Source: Georgenia sp. SYP-B2076 (GTDB lineage: Bacteria > Actinomycetota > Actinomycetes > Actinomycetales > Actinomycetaceae). Taken from it: DNA of 64,000 bases. The notes beneath the pieces are model-generated. The model was not told the origin of the DNA and did not search any database. It saw only the letters and a list, made by a program, of their open reading frames with translations. Both the position numbers and the translations under genes were made by a program. Positions 33,336 through 41,661 of the stretch are shown in pieces (position 1 is the stretch's first letter; the number at the start of each line of letters is the position of its first letter). The stretch lies in contig NZ_RXOZ01000010.1 in the NCBI RefSeq assembly GCF_003991205.1, positions 1-64,000 on the forward strand, given 5' to 3'.

Positions 33336-33367
33336 ACTCTACGCAGAAGGCTCGCTGTTTGTATACA
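33336..33367 (-). promoter_or_regulatory. Leaderless promoter of the GntR-prpDBC operon with operator over the -35
   Basis: On the minus strand TAGAGT (33341-33336) lies six bases before the GTG start. The perfect palindrome TGTATACA (33360-33367) covers the expected -35 position. A second similar half-palindrome, TGTGCATACA, lies at 33411-33420. Arrangement suits autorepression by the GntR protein. Confidence 0.55.
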
Positions 33368-33515
33368 TATTGGGGTGGATTGAGCGTTGTCGGTGCGGAA
33401 TCGGCGATCCTGTGCATACAACGAGCGGTGCCCTCACCACCGAGCGTGGCACCACCACCACGACGAGGACCCCGCAGGATTGCTCCCGCGGGGTCCGGTT
33501 GGCGTGGCGAGACGC

Positions 33516-33686
33516 CTACTTGAAGGCGTCCTTGACGTTCTCGCCGGCCTGCTTGAGGCTGCCCTTGGCCTGGTCGCCCTGTCCCTCGGCCTCCAGGCGC
33601 TCGTTGTCGGTCGCCTTGCCGGCCGCCTCCTTCGCCTTGCCCTTGGCCTTATCGGCGGCGTTGCTCATCTTGTCTCCCAGACCCAT
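33516..33686 (-). CDS. CsbD family stress protein
   Basis: A 56-residue CsbD-like protein: MGLGDKMSNAADKAKGKAKEAAG, then NERLEAEGQGDQAKGSLKQAGENVKDAFK. Charged, Lys/Ala/Gly-rich and without a fixed fold, as in the family; often induced by stress. AAGGAG precedes ATG 33686. Flanking 33330-33515 holds the GntR promoter; 33687-33905 holds nothing else recognisable. Confidence 0.9.
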   Translation of the reverse strand: MGLGDKMSNAADKAKGKAKEAAGKATDNERLEAEGQGDQAKGSLKQAGENVKDAFK

Positions 33687-33905
33687 GACGGGCTCCTTCC
33701 GTTCGACGATGACCCCAGAGGGGGTGGCACACACCACGCTAGATCGGTCGGGCCGAGGCCGCATCCCCGGTGGCCAGCTCTCGGTGGGTGCGCCCGCCGG
33801 GCGTCGAGGCCCGCGCCGTCTCAGCATCCGGCCGGCGGCCGCGCCGGGGCGCTCCGGCGTGGACAACGGCGGCGCCCCCCGCCGGTGCTGGTGTTGACTT
33901 CGGGC

Positions 33906-34649
33906 ATGCCCATCAAGCCCTTCGCGCTGCTCGCCTCGCGCAGCGACGATGTGGCGGCGGCCGAGGAGTACGCCAGCCTGCGTCGCTTCACGGGTCTCGG
34001 CCCGGATGAGCTGGTCCGGTTCCGGCTGGAGTCCGGCAGGGTCGCCCCGCTCGACCTGGACGACTACTCCGGGGTGTTCCTCGGCGGCAGCCCCTTCACG
34101 GCGTCCACCCCCGCCGCGCGCAAGGACGCGGTGCAGCGCCGGGTGGAGGCCCAGCTGGCCGGGGTGCTCACCGAGGTCCGGGACCGGGACTTCCCCTTCC
34201 TCGGGCTCTGCTACGGCGTCGGCATGATGGGCGGGCTCGCGGGCGGGGTCATCGACGGCACCTTCGCCGAGCAGACCGCGGCCGTGCGCGTCGAGCTGAC
34301 CGACGACGGCGCCCGCGACCCGCTGCTCGCCGGGATGCCCGCGGCGTTCGACGCCTACGTCGGCCACAAGGAGGCGTGCACGGTGCTCCCGCCGGGCGCG
34401 GTGCTGCTGGCCTCCTCGGCGGCATGCCCCGTCCAGATGTTCCGCCTCGGCGAGCACCAGTACGTCACCCAGTTCCACCCAGAGATGGACCGGGACGCCA
34501 TGGTCACCCGCATCAACGTCTACCGGCACTCGGGCTACTTCCCGGCCGAGGCCGTGGAGGCGGTCATCGTGCGGATCTCCCGTGCCGACGTCGGCGGCTC
34601 GCACCGCCTGCTGCGCACCTTCGCCGAGCGCTACGCCCGGGAGGAATGA
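33906..34649 (+). CDS. Class I glutamine amidotransferase domain protein
   Basis: A 247-residue stand-alone GATase. VFLGGSPFT supplies the oxyanion-like loop, FLGLCYGVGMMGG carries the nucleophilic Cys and QFHPEMD carries the catalytic His followed by Glu-like residues. No synthetase domain is fused; such proteins are often annotated as GuaA-like amidotransferases, with the true glutamine or gamma-glutamyl substrate unknown. ATG 33906; no strong ribosome binding site. Confidence 0.88.
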   Translation: MPIKPFALLASRSDDVAAAEEYASLRRFTGLGPDELVRFRLESGRVAPLDLDDYSGVFLGGSPFTASTPAARKDAVQRRVEAQLAGVLTEVRDRDFPFLGLCYGVGMMGGLAGGVIDGTFAEQTAAVRVELTDDGARDPLLAGMPAAFDAYVGHKEACTVLPPGAVLLASSAACPVQMFRLGEHQYVTQFHPEMDRDAMVTRINVYRHSGYFPAEAVEAVIVRISRADVGGSHRLLRTFAERYAREE

Positions 34650-34699
34650 GCGCGCCGGGCCGACGCCCGGACTCCCGGACCGCCGGCGCACGGCCCCCG

Positions 34700-34771
34700 G
34701 ACTGGTCGTACTCCGCCGGAGCAGGTCGCGCTCCGCAATCGACGACTTCGTCCGCGTGAGTACGACCAGTC
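34700..34771. repeat. Inverted repeat between convergent genes
   Basis: A perfect 14-bp inverted repeat (GACTGGTCGTACTC at 34700-34713, its complement at 34758-34771) with a 44-bp spacer lies after the amidotransferase gene. It resembles in layout, and partly in sequence (GAGTAC), the GGTCAAGT-family repeats elsewhere in the window. Confidence 0.7.
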
Positions 34772-34823
34772 GGCCTGGGCCGCGGTGGGCGTGCGAGGTC
34801 GGCAGGCTCCCCGGGCATGCCGA

Positions 34824-34854
34824 GGGCCCGGCAGCCTTGTCGGCTGCCGGGCCC
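34824..34854. terminator. Bidirectional terminator between amidotransferase gene and clpC
   Basis: Perfect 13-bp stem (GGGCCCGGCAGCC, 34824-34836, with 34842-34854) and a 5-nt loop, about 65 bp beyond the clpC stop. Confidence 0.85.
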
Positions 34855-34920
34855 CGCGTGGTCCTGCCAGGCGCCGCCCGGCGGCGGGCGGATCAGCCCA
34901 CCCCCGGACGGGCGCCCAGG

Positions 34921-37494
34921 CTACTCGGGCTGGAGCTGCCCGCCGCCGCCCGCGCCGCCGCCGTCGGGCGCCGTCGGCATGTCCCGCTGCTCCACCGTGG
35001 CGCCGTGGCCCACGGTCACCGGCTCGGGCTTGAGGATCTCGTCGGTGGAGACACCGGTGAAGGTGAACTCCCCGAGGAGGCCCTCGCCCTGCGCGTCCAC
35101 GAGGATCTTCTGCCCGGCCTTGAGATCGCCGAACAGGATCTTCTCGGACAGGACGTCCTCGATCTCGCGCTGGATGGCGCGGCGCAGCGGCCGGGCGCCC
35201 AGGACGGGGTCGTACCCGCGCTCGGCGAGCAGCGACTTCGCGGCCGGGGTGAGCTCGATCGTCATCGCCTGGTCACGCATCCGCGCGTCCAGCTTGGCGA
35301 TCATCAGGTCGACGATCTGGACGATCTGCTCCTCGGACAGCTGCGGGAAGACGATGACGTCGTCCACGCGGTTGAGGAACTCGGGCCGGAAGTGCTGCTT
35401 GAGCTCCTCGTTGACCTTCGTCTTCATGCGGTCGTAGCTGGTGGACAGCTCGCCCGACGCCTGGAACCCGGTGAGCAGGCCCTTGGCGATGTCCCGCGTG
35501 CCGAGGTTCGTGGTCATGATGATGACGGTGTTCTTGAAGTCGACCACGCGGCCCTGGGAGTCGGTCAGGCGGCCGTCCTCGAGGATCTGCAGGAGCGAGT
35601 TGAAGATGTCCGCGTGGGCCTTCTCCACCTCGTCGAAGAGGACGACGGAGAACGGGCGCCGGCGGACCTTCTCGGTGAGCTGGCCACCCTCCTCGTACCC
35701 GACGTACCCGGGGGGCGAGCCGAACAGGCGTGAGACGGTGTGCTTCTCGGAGTACTCCGACATGTCGAGCTGGATGAGGGCGTCCTCGTCACCGAAGAGG
35801 AACTCCGCGAGCGCCTTGGCCAGCTCGGTCTTGCCGACGCCCGTGGGGCCGGCGAAGATGAACGAACCGCCGGGCCGCTTCGGGTCCTTCAGGCCGGCGC
35901 GGGTGCGCCGGATGGCCTGCGACAGCGCCTTGATGGCCGCGTCCTGGCCGATGATGCGCTTGTGGAGCTCGTCCTCCATGTGCAGGAGCTTGGAGGACTC
36001 CTCCTGCGTCAGCTTGAACACCGGGATGCCGGTGCTCATGGCCAGCACCTCGGCGATGAGCTCCTCGTCCACCTCGGCGACGGCGTCCAGGTCGCCGTTC
36101 TTCCACGACTTCTCCCGTGCGGCACGACGCTCGCCCAGGGTCTTCTCGCTGTCGCGCAGGCGCGCGGCCTTCTCGAAGTCCTGGTCGTCGATCGCGGACT
36201 CCTTCTCGCGGCGCACCTCGGCGATCTGGTCGTCGAGCTCGCGCAGCTCCGGCGGGGCGGTCATGCGGCGGATGCGCAGGCGCGCGCCCGCCTCGTCGAT
36301 GAGGTCGATCGCCTTGTCGGGCAGGAACCGGTCGGAGACGTAGCGGTCCGCCAGGGTGGCGGCGGCCACGAGGGCCTCGTCCGTGATGGAGACGCGGTGG
36401 TGCGCCTCGTAGCGGTCGCGCAGCCCCTTGAGGATCTCGATGGTGTGCGCGAGCGTCGGCTCGGCCACCTGGATGGGCTGGAAGCGGCGCTCGAGGGCGG
36501 CGTCCTTCTCGATGTGCTTGCGGTACTCGTCCAGGGTGGTGGCACCGATGGTCTGGAGCTCGCCGCGGGCGAGCATCGGCTTGAGGATGCTCGCGGCGTC
36601 GATCGCACCCTCGGCGGCGCCGGCCCCCACGAGGGTGTGGATCTCGTCGATGAACAGGATGATGTCCCCGCGGGTGCGGATCTCCTTGAGGACCTTCTTC
36701 AGCCGCTCCTCGAAGTCGCCGCGGTAGCGGGAGCCGGCCACGAGGGAGCCGAGGTCGAGCGTGTAGAGCTGCTTGTCCTTCAGGGTCTCGGGCACGTCGC
36801 CGCGCACGATGTCCTGGGCCAGGCCCTCGACGACGGCGGTCTTGCCGACGCCGGGCTCGCCGATGAGCACGGGGTTGTTCTTGGTGCGCCGGGAGAGCAC
36901 CTGCATGACCCGCTCGATCTCCTTGGTGCGACCGATGACGGGGTCGAGCTTGCCCTCGCGGGCGGCCTGGGTGAGGTTGCGCCCGAACTGGTCGAGCACG
37001 GCCGAGCCCGCGGGCTGGCCCTCGGTGGGGCCGCCGGCGGCGACGGGCTCCTTGCCCTGGTAGCCCGACAGCAGCTGGATGACCTGCTGGCGCACGCGGT
37101 TGAGGTCGGCGCCGAGCTTGGTGAGGACCTGGGCCGCCACGCCCTCGCCCTCGCGGATGAGGCCGAGGAGGATGTGCTCCGTGCCGATGTAGTTGTGGCC
37201 GAGCTGCAGCGCCTCGCGCAGCGAGAGCTCGAGGACCTTCTTGGCGCGCGGCGTGAAGGGGATGTGGCCGGAGGGCGACTGCTGCCCCTCACCGATGATC
37301 TCGGTGACCTGGGCGCGCACGGCCTCGAGGGAGATGTCGAGCGCCTCGAGCGCCTTGGCGGCGACCCCCTCACCCTCGTGGATCAGGCCGAGGAGGATGT
37401 GCTCGGTGCCGATGTAGTTGTGGTTGAGCATCCGCGCCTCTTCCTGGGCGAGGACGACCACACGACGGGCACGGTCGGTAAATCGTTCAAACAT
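34921..37494 (-). CDS. clpC: ClpC, AAA+ unfoldase of the Clp protease
   Basis: An 857-residue Hsp100 protein. Two ClpN repeats ([20 protein letters not shown] and [21 protein letters not shown]), first AAA domain with [15 protein letters not shown], a middle domain with a UVR-like helix ([22 protein letters not shown] region), second AAA domain with [20 protein letters not shown], then the ClpB_D2 end and a Gly-rich tail. It unfolds proteins for ClpP1P2 and is essential in many actinobacteria. [11 protein letters not shown] at ATG 37494 is the standard start; an in-frame ATG two codons upstream is less likely. Confidence 0.97.
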   Translation of the reverse strand: MFERFTDRARRVVVLAQEEARMLNHNYIGTEHILLGLIHEGEGVAAKALEALDISLEAVRAQVTEIIGEGQQSPSGHIPFTPRAKKVLELSLREALQLGHNYIGTEHILLGLIREGEGVAAQVLTKLGADLNRVRQQVIQLLSGYQGKEPVAAGGPTEGQPAGSAVLDQFGRNLTQAAREGKLDPVIGRTKEIERVMQVLSRRTKNNPVLIGEPGVGKTAVVEGLAQDIVRGDVPETLKDKQLYTLDLGSLVAGSRYRGDFEERLKKVLKEIRTRGDIILFIDEIHTLVGAGAAEGAIDAASILKPMLARGELQTIGATTLDEYRKHIEKDAALERRFQPIQVAEPTLAHTIEILKGLRDRYEAHHRVSITDEALVAAATLADRYVSDRFLPDKAIDLIDEAGARLRIRRMTAPPELRELDDQIAEVRREKESAIDDQDFEKAARLRDSEKTLGERRAAREKSWKNGDLDAVAEVDEELIAEVLAMSTGIPVFKLTQEESSKLLHMEDELHKRIIGQDAAIKALSQAIRRTRAGLKDPKRPGGSFIFAGPTGVGKTELAKALAEFLFGDEDALIQLDMSEYSEKHTVSRLFGSPPGYVGYEEGGQLTEKVRRRPFSVVLFDEVEKAHADIFNSLLQILEDGRLTDSQGRVVDFKNTVIIMTTNLGTRDIAKGLLTGFQASGELSTSYDRMKTKVNEELKQHFRPEFLNRVDDVIVFPQLSEEQIVQIVDLMIAKLDARMRDQAMTIELTPAAKSLLAERGYDPVLGARPLRRAIQREIEDVLSEKILFGDLKAGQKILVDAQGEGLLGEFTFTGVSTDEILKPEPVTVGHGATVEQRDMPTAPDGGGAGGGGQLQPE

Positions 37495-37598
37495 GTGCAC
37501 TCCTCATGGGGCGGTTGTCTCGGCCGGAGCCCGGCGGCGACCGGTCTGGGCAACTTCATCGATGCTAACGGCGCGGGTGCGCCAACCCTGCCCGTGTT

Positions 37599-37609
37599 CG
37601 CCAGGGGCG
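37599..37609 (-). promoter_or_regulatory. ClgR-like box upstream of clpC
   Basis: CGCCAGGGGCG fits the core of the corynebacterial ClgR site (CGCY-N-A-N-RGCG as I recall it) with one mismatch, about 105 bp upstream of clpC. ClgR activates clp genes in actinobacteria. Motif evidence only. Confidence 0.35.
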
Positions 37610-37641
37610 TGATGCCCGGGAAGGGGCGTGTCAAGTTCCCG

Positions 37642-37705
37642 GTCAAGCGACCTTGACATGTCCTGGTCAAGCGCGCTTGACTGCGTGACGTCAAGCACGC
37701 TTCAC
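37642..37705. promoter_or_regulatory. Three evenly spaced palindromic operators (GTCAAG-N4-CTTGAC)
   Basis: GTCAAGCGACCTTGAC (37642-37657), GTCAAGCGCGCTTGAC (37666-37681) and GTCAAGCACGCTTCAC (37690-37705) have centres exactly 24 bp apart. A fourth half-site (GTCAAG, 37630-37635) lies on the clpC side. The array lies between divergent clpC and the membrane/XRE gene pair and ends 18 bp before the pair's first start codon, so it is best read as an operator for the XRE protein; it could also affect clpC. Confidence 0.7.
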
Positions 37706-37723
37706 ACAACCGGAGGCACCCAC

Positions 37724-38161
37724 ATGAGCGCCAGCACCGCCGGCACGAAGAAGAAGGCCCCGTTCTCCGCATACGTCCTGGCGGCGGGGTTCGGCCTCGT
37801 CCTGGCCACCGGCCTGGGGGCACTGGCGGGGACCTTCCGCCCGGAGCAGTTCTGGCTCGTCGGCGGGGTGTTCGCCCTCTGCACGTTCGCCCCGATGGCG
37901 GCGCTCGGCTGGCTGCTCTTCGTCTCCCGGCACACGGTGGAGCGAGAGCCGCACGCCGAGCAGAGCGTCGAGCGCAGCTGGCTCGAGCGGGCCCAGAGCG
38001 GCGCCTTCCTCGACGTCCTCATCGCGACCGGCGTCGGGCTGACCACCCTCGCGATCACGGACCTGGACGTCTCCGGCACAACCGTCCTCACCGCCGTCGT
38101 GCTCCTGTCCATGGTGGACGCGGCCGTGCGCTACCAGGTCCTCTCGCGCCGGGAGTCCTGA
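37724..38161 (+). CDS. Four-helix membrane protein of a membrane/XRE pair
   Basis: A 145-residue protein with four hydrophobic segments (about residues 14-36, 43-66, 93-111 and 116-135) and a short charged loop after the second. CGGAGG lies before ATG 37724. It is followed, with a one-base TGATG overlap, by a small XRE regulator. DUF2178-like membrane protein plus YozG-like regulator pairs of this layout are common in Gram-positives; I do not recognise the exact family. Confidence 0.75.
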   Translation: MSASTAGTKKKAPFSAYVLAAGFGLVLATGLGALAGTFRPEQFWLVGGVFALCTFAPMAALGWLLFVSRHTVEREPHAEQSVERSWLERAQSGAFLDVLIATGVGLTTLAITDLDVSGTTVLTAVVLLSMVDAAVRYQVLSRRES

Positions 38162-38397
38162 TGGACAACGACATCGCCGGCCGCCGGGCCCACCACGGTT
38201 GGTCGCAGGCCACCCTGGCCGAGCGCCTGGGCGTCTCCCGCCAGACGGTCATCTCCATCGAGCGCGGGCGTTTCGACCCGTCGCTGCCCCTGGCGTTCCG
38301 GATCGCCGCGGTCTTCGGCTGCCGCATCGAGGACGTCTTCACCCCCGAGCCGGCCGGGGAGGACGCCGGCGCCACGCACCAGCGCGCACGGGGCTGA
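38161..38397 (+). CDS. Small XRE family regulator
   Basis: A 78-residue protein almost entirely an HTH_3 domain: [48 protein letters not shown], close to the YozG group. It likely controls its own operon through the three palindromes upstream. Last gene of the two-gene unit. Confidence 0.92.
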   Translation: MDNDIAGRRAHHGWSQATLAERLGVSRQTVISIERGRFDPSLPLAFRIAAVFGCRIEDVFTPEPAGEDAGATHQRARG

Positions 38398-38429
38398 CAC
38401 CGCGGAACCCCGTGGGCGCGTCGACGCCG

Positions 38430-38999
38430 TCAGGACAGCGCCGCCTCGAACGCCTGGAGCACCGCCTCGTCGAACAGCACGAAGCGGACCAGCTCGACCG
38501 TCGTCTCGCCGACGTCGGTGACGCTCAGCCCGCAGACCTGCTGCCCGCACCGGGCGTCCTGCCGGGCGCCGAAGCCTAGCACCGCGTCGACGGCGACCCG
38601 GGCGACGTCCGGGGCCGCCCAGCCGTACGCGCCGGCGCTGACCGCCGGGAAGGCCACCGTGCGCGCGCCGAGGTCGGCCGCCACCTGCAGCGAGCCGGTG
38701 AAGCAGGCGGCGAGCAGGGCCGGGTCGGTCTCGCCGCGGTGGGCGTTCGGCCCGACGGTGTGGACGACCCACCGCGCGGGCAGCCGGTAGCCGCCGGTCG
38801 GCACGGCGCTGCCCACCGGGAGGCCGCCCGGGAGCTGGGTGCGGCGCAGCTGCCGGCACTCCTCGAGCAGCCCGGGGCCGGCGGCGCGGTGGATCGCCCC
38901 GTCCACCCCTCCCCCGCCGAGGAGGGACGAGTTCGCGGCGTTGACGATCGCGTCGACGTGCTCGCGGGTGAGGTCCCCCAGGACCGCCTCGATCTTCAC
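38430..38999 (-). CDS. Macrodomain protein (O-acetyl-ADP-ribose deacetylase-like)
   Basis: A 189-residue single macrodomain: GDLTREHVDAIVNAANSSLLGGGGVDGAIHRAAGP contains the ADP-ribose-binding Asp/Asn and the glycine-rich loop, followed by VVHTVGPNA and AFPAVSAGAYGW. MacroD-type enzymes hydrolyse O-acetyl-ADP-ribose or mono-ADP-ribosyl groups. GTG at 38999 gives the normal VKIEAVLGD start; an in-frame ATG at 39044 reads through intergenic repeat sequence. Confidence 0.92.
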   Translation of the reverse strand: MKIEAVLGDLTREHVDAIVNAANSSLLGGGGVDGAIHRAAGPGLLEECRQLRRTQLPGGLPVGSAVPTGGYRLPARWVVHTVGPNAHRGETDPALLAACFTGSLQVAADLGARTVAFPAVSAGAYGWAAPDVARVAVDAVLGFGARQDARCGQQVCGLSVTDVGETTVELVRFVLFDEAVLQAFEAALS

Positions 39000-39031
39000 G
39001 CCCCAATCCTCCCCCAGCCGACAACCCCGGT

Positions 39032-39163
39032 GGTGAGAGGTCAAGTCCTCACCACCTCCCGCCGCGAGAGGTCAAGTCCTAACGTGCGAGAACTTGACCT
39101 CTCACCACCCACACACCACGTGTCACCACCCGCACACCACGTGCGAGAACTTGACCTCTCACC
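39032..39163. repeat. GGTCAAGT-family inverted repeats
   Basis: GTGAGAGGTCAAGTCCTCACC at 39034-39053 is followed by GAGAGGTCAAGT (39066-39077) facing ACTTGACCTCTC (39092-39103), with another GTGCGAGAACTTGACCTCTC copy at 39141-39160. The 174-bp gap 39000-39174 between dtd and the macrodomain gene consists largely of these elements and CACCAC-rich spacers. Confidence 0.75.
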
Positions 39164-39174
39164 CTCAAATGCGG

Positions 39175-39600
39175 TTAGACCTCGACGAGCACCGTCACCG
39201 GCCCGTCACCCACGAGCTCGACGGCCATGTCCGCCCCGAAGCGGCCCGTCGCCACCTCGACGCCCTTCGCCCGCAGCGCCGCGGCGAGGTCGTCCACCAG
39301 CGGCTCGGCCACCGCCCCGGGCGCCGCCTTGTTCCAGGTGGGCCGCCGGCCCTTGCGCACGTCCGCGTACAGGGTGAACTGGGAGACGACGAGCACCGGC
39401 GCCCCGGCCTCGAGGACCGAGAGCTCCTCGCGCAGGATCCGCAGCTCGGCGATCTTCCGCGCGAGACGCTCGACCTCCGCGGCGCCGTCGTCGTGCGTCA
39501 CGCCCACCAGCGCGACGAGCCCGGGACGCGAGATCTCGCCGACGACGTCGCCGGCCACGCTCACCGAGGCCCGGGTGACCCGCTGCAGCACCGCCCTCAT
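39175..39600 (-). CDS. dtd: D-aminoacyl-tRNA deacylase (DTD)
   Basis: A 141-residue protein that clears D-amino acids and glycine mischarged on t[18 protein letters not shown], the catalytic [15 protein letters not shown] and the cis-Pro motif [10 protein letters not shown] near the C terminus are diagnostic. Normal family length. Confidence 0.96.
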   Translation of the reverse strand: MRAVLQRVTRASVSVAGDVVGEISRPGLVALVGVTHDDGAAEVERLARKIAELRILREELSVLEAGAPVLVVSQFTLYADVRKGRRPTWNKAAPGAVAEPLVDDLAAALRAKGVEVATGRFGADMAVELVGDGPVTVLVEV

Positions 39601-39619
39601 GCGGCGGGTCCGGCCGGGG

Positions 39620-39943
39620 TCACCAGCCGCTGCCCGAGCGCGGGGGACGCCGTCCGCCGCGCCCGCCGCCGTACCCGGAGACCGCCGGGCGCACGTCGGC
39701 CAGGTACACGCCGGCGGGCACCACCGCGACGAACTGCAGGAAGCCGATCCCGCCGATCCCGATGAACCCGACGGCGGCGGCCACGCCCGTGAGGATGAGC
39801 CAGAAGTTCTTCGTGCGCTTGCCGGCGGCGAGGAAGGCCGCGGCGGGCCTGCGGGCCGCGTCGATGAGTGCCCACGCCTCGACCCCGAACAGCACGAGGG
39901 AGAGGCCGAGCATCAGGTACTGCTGCAGGGTCACGAGGAGCAC
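39620..39943 (-). CDS. DUF2516 family membrane protein
   Basis: About 107 residues. One hydrophobic segment ([21 protein letters not shown]), a basic turn ([10 protein letters not shown]), then two hydrophobic segments, with [12 protein letters not shown] before a Gly/Arg tail. This is the actinobacterial DUF2516 pattern; function unknown. GTG at 39943 is preferred, but ATG or GTG codons nearby are possible. It lies 19 bp upstream of dtd on the same strand. Confidence 0.8.
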   Translation of the reverse strand: MLLVTLQQYLMLGLSLVLFGVEAWALIDAARRPAAAFLAAGKRTKNFWLILTGVAAAVGFIGIGGIGFLQFVAVVPAGVYLADVRPAVSGYGGGRGGRRPPRSGSGW

Positions 39944-40033
39944 CCCCTGAGCGTAACCAGCCGAGGCCGCCACCTCACCATTCCCGGCCGTGGGTCGCTA
40001 CCGGCGGGCGCCGCCCTGAGGCAGCATGGGGTG

Positions 40034-40465
40034 ATGGACATCCCTCCGGGGCTCCCCTCGCGCCGGGCGGTGCTCACCGCCGCCGGCACCGGCCTAGTCG
40101 TGACGCCCCTGCTGGCCGCGTGCGGCGGGGGCCCGGCCCCGGCGACCACCCCGGCGACGGCGGGCGGCACCGGCGGCGCCCTCGTGGCCGCCGCGGACGT
40201 CCCGGTGGGCTCCGGCGTCGTGGTGACCACCCCAGCCGGGGACCCCGTGGTGGTGGCCCAGCCCCAGTCGGGCACGATCGTGTCGTTCTCCGCGGTGTGC
40301 ACCCACCAGGGCTGCCTCGTGGCGATCGACGGTGCCGAGGCGGCGTGCCCCTGCCACGGGTCCCGCTTCGAGGCGGCCACCGGGCAGGTGGCCCAGGGCC
40401 CCGCCACGGAGCCACTGCCGCCCGTGCCCGTCACGGTCAAAGACGGCGAGGTCGTGCTGGCCTGA
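40034..40465 (+). CDS. Rieske [2Fe-2S] Tat-exported lipoprotein
   Basis: A 143-residue protein. The signal SRRAVLTAAGTGLVVTPLLAACGG has a twin-arginine start and a lipobox Cys. The mature domain has CTHQGC and CPCHGSRF, the two Cys-His pairs of the Rieske cluster. It resembles stand-alone actinobacterial Rieske proteins (QcrA-like or arsenite oxidase small-subunit-like) without a catalytic partner nearby; role unknown. Confidence 0.9.
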   Translation: MDIPPGLPSRRAVLTAAGTGLVVTPLLAACGGGPAPATTPATAGGTGGALVAAADVPVGSGVVVTTPAGDPVVVAQPQSGTIVSFSAVCTHQGCLVAIDGAEAACPCHGSRFEAATGQVAQGPATEPLPPVPVTVKDGEVVLA

Positions 40466-40473
40466 CGGGCCCG

Positions 40474-41661
40474 TCACTCCTCGGCGAGCTCCGTGCGCGC
40501 CTGCCCCTGGGACATCCCGGACATCTGCAGCGCGTCGACGGCGAGGGAGCGCAGCAGGGACACCAGGGTCTGCTTGCGCCACCCGTCCTCGGCGTAGCGC
40601 TCGGGGGCCAGCTCGTTCGCGACCGCGGAGAGCGTCGCGCGGGCGTGGTCGGGCGGGTCGCCGCGGCCCATCGCCGCGGCGAGGGAGGTCAGGCCCACGG
40701 CGAGCTGGGCGACGGCGTCGGCGATGTCCGGGGACGCGCCGTCCTCCTCGATGGCCACGATGGCGCGCCGGCTCACCACGCGCGCGTTGCGCATGGCGCG
40801 GTCCGCCAGGGTGCAGGCGCGGGAGAGCTCCGCGATGGTGGACCGCTCGGCCCGGAGCGCGGGGTTGACCCGCACGAGCTGGCTCGCGGCGCGCGTCGCC
40901 TCGAGCCAGGACTCGAGGACGGGCTGGGAGCCACGGCCGTGGGCGAGGGCGTCGGCGGCGAGCTGGGGGTCGCCGTCGCGCAGGCCGCGGGCGAGGGTGC
41001 CGAGGAGGGCGGAGAGCTCGCCGAGGGCCTCGCGGGCCAGCAGCCGCGGGCGGCGCACGATGTCGCCGGGCAGGACGGCGGTGAACACCAGTGCGAGCGC
41101 GGCGCCGACGAGGGCGTCCGACCACCGCCCGAGCGCGCCGCCGCTGAGCATCGTGGCGGGCATGGCCACGATGACGATGCTCTGGACCCCCGCCTGGGTG
41201 GTGAACAGCTGCCCGCGGTCGAGGAACCGGGCCACGAGGGCGGAGACGAGCAGCACGGCGAAGATCTGCACGGGGCCGGCCCCGAAGAGCTTCGCGAAGA
41301 TCTCCCCCATCCCCACGCCGAGCGCGACGCCGGCGCCCATCTCCGCGACGCGGCGGACCTGACGGTCGGGGTTGAACCCGAGGCACACCCAGGCGGCGAT
41401 GGGCGCGAACATGGGCAGGTTGTGCCCGAGCACCTGGCCGGAGATGAGGTAGGCGATCCCCGCCGCGAGCGCCGCGGTGAGGATCGGCACGAAGGAGTGG
41501 CGCACCCGCCGGGAGCCCTGGCGCCCCTGGACCGTGACCGCCACCCTGAGGCGGCGCAGGTCCATCGAGTTCCCGACGCCGGCAGCGATCAGGCGGGCGG
41601 CCCCGGGGGTCCGCGCGCCGCCCGATTCGGCGGGGCGGCCCTCCCGTGACCGCAGACTCAT
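40474..41661 (-). CDS. FUSC-like aromatic acid exporter family membrane protein
   Basis: A 395-residue protein with six hydrophobic segments in the first half (FVPILTAALAAGIAYLISG, MFAPIAAWVCLGFNPDRQVRR, later VALGVGMGEIFAKLFG, SIVIVAMPATMLSGG and a last helix ending VFTAVLPGD) and a long cytosolic helical C-terminal half. This is the FUSC/ArAE_1 plan. ATG at 41661 overlaps the ygfZ stop by four bases. Substrate unknown. Confidence 0.82.
   Translation of the reverse strand: MSLRSREGRPAESGGARTPGAARLIAAGVGNSMDLRRLRVAVTVQGRQGSRRVRHSFVPILTAALAAGIAYLISGQVLGHNLPMFAPIAAWVCLGFNPDRQVRRVAEMGAGVALGVGMGEIFAKLFGAGPVQIFAVLLVSALVARFLDRGQLFTTQAGVQSIVIVAMPATMLSGGALGRWSDALVGAALALVFTAVLPGDIVRRPRLLAREALGELSALLGTLARGLRDGDPQLAADALAHGRGSQPVLESWLEATRAASQLVRVNPALRAERSTIAELSRACTLADRAMRNARVVSRRAIVAIEEDGASPDIADAVAQLAVGLTSLAAAMGRGDPPDHARATLSAVANELAPERYAEDGWRKQTLVSLLRSLAVDALQMSGMSQGQARTELAEE

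Noticed and set aside
37642-37705. HspR HAIR elements controlling clpC
   Set aside because: HAIR is CTTGAGT-N7-ACTCAAG; here the half-site is GTCAAG with a 4-bp spacer and different orientation.
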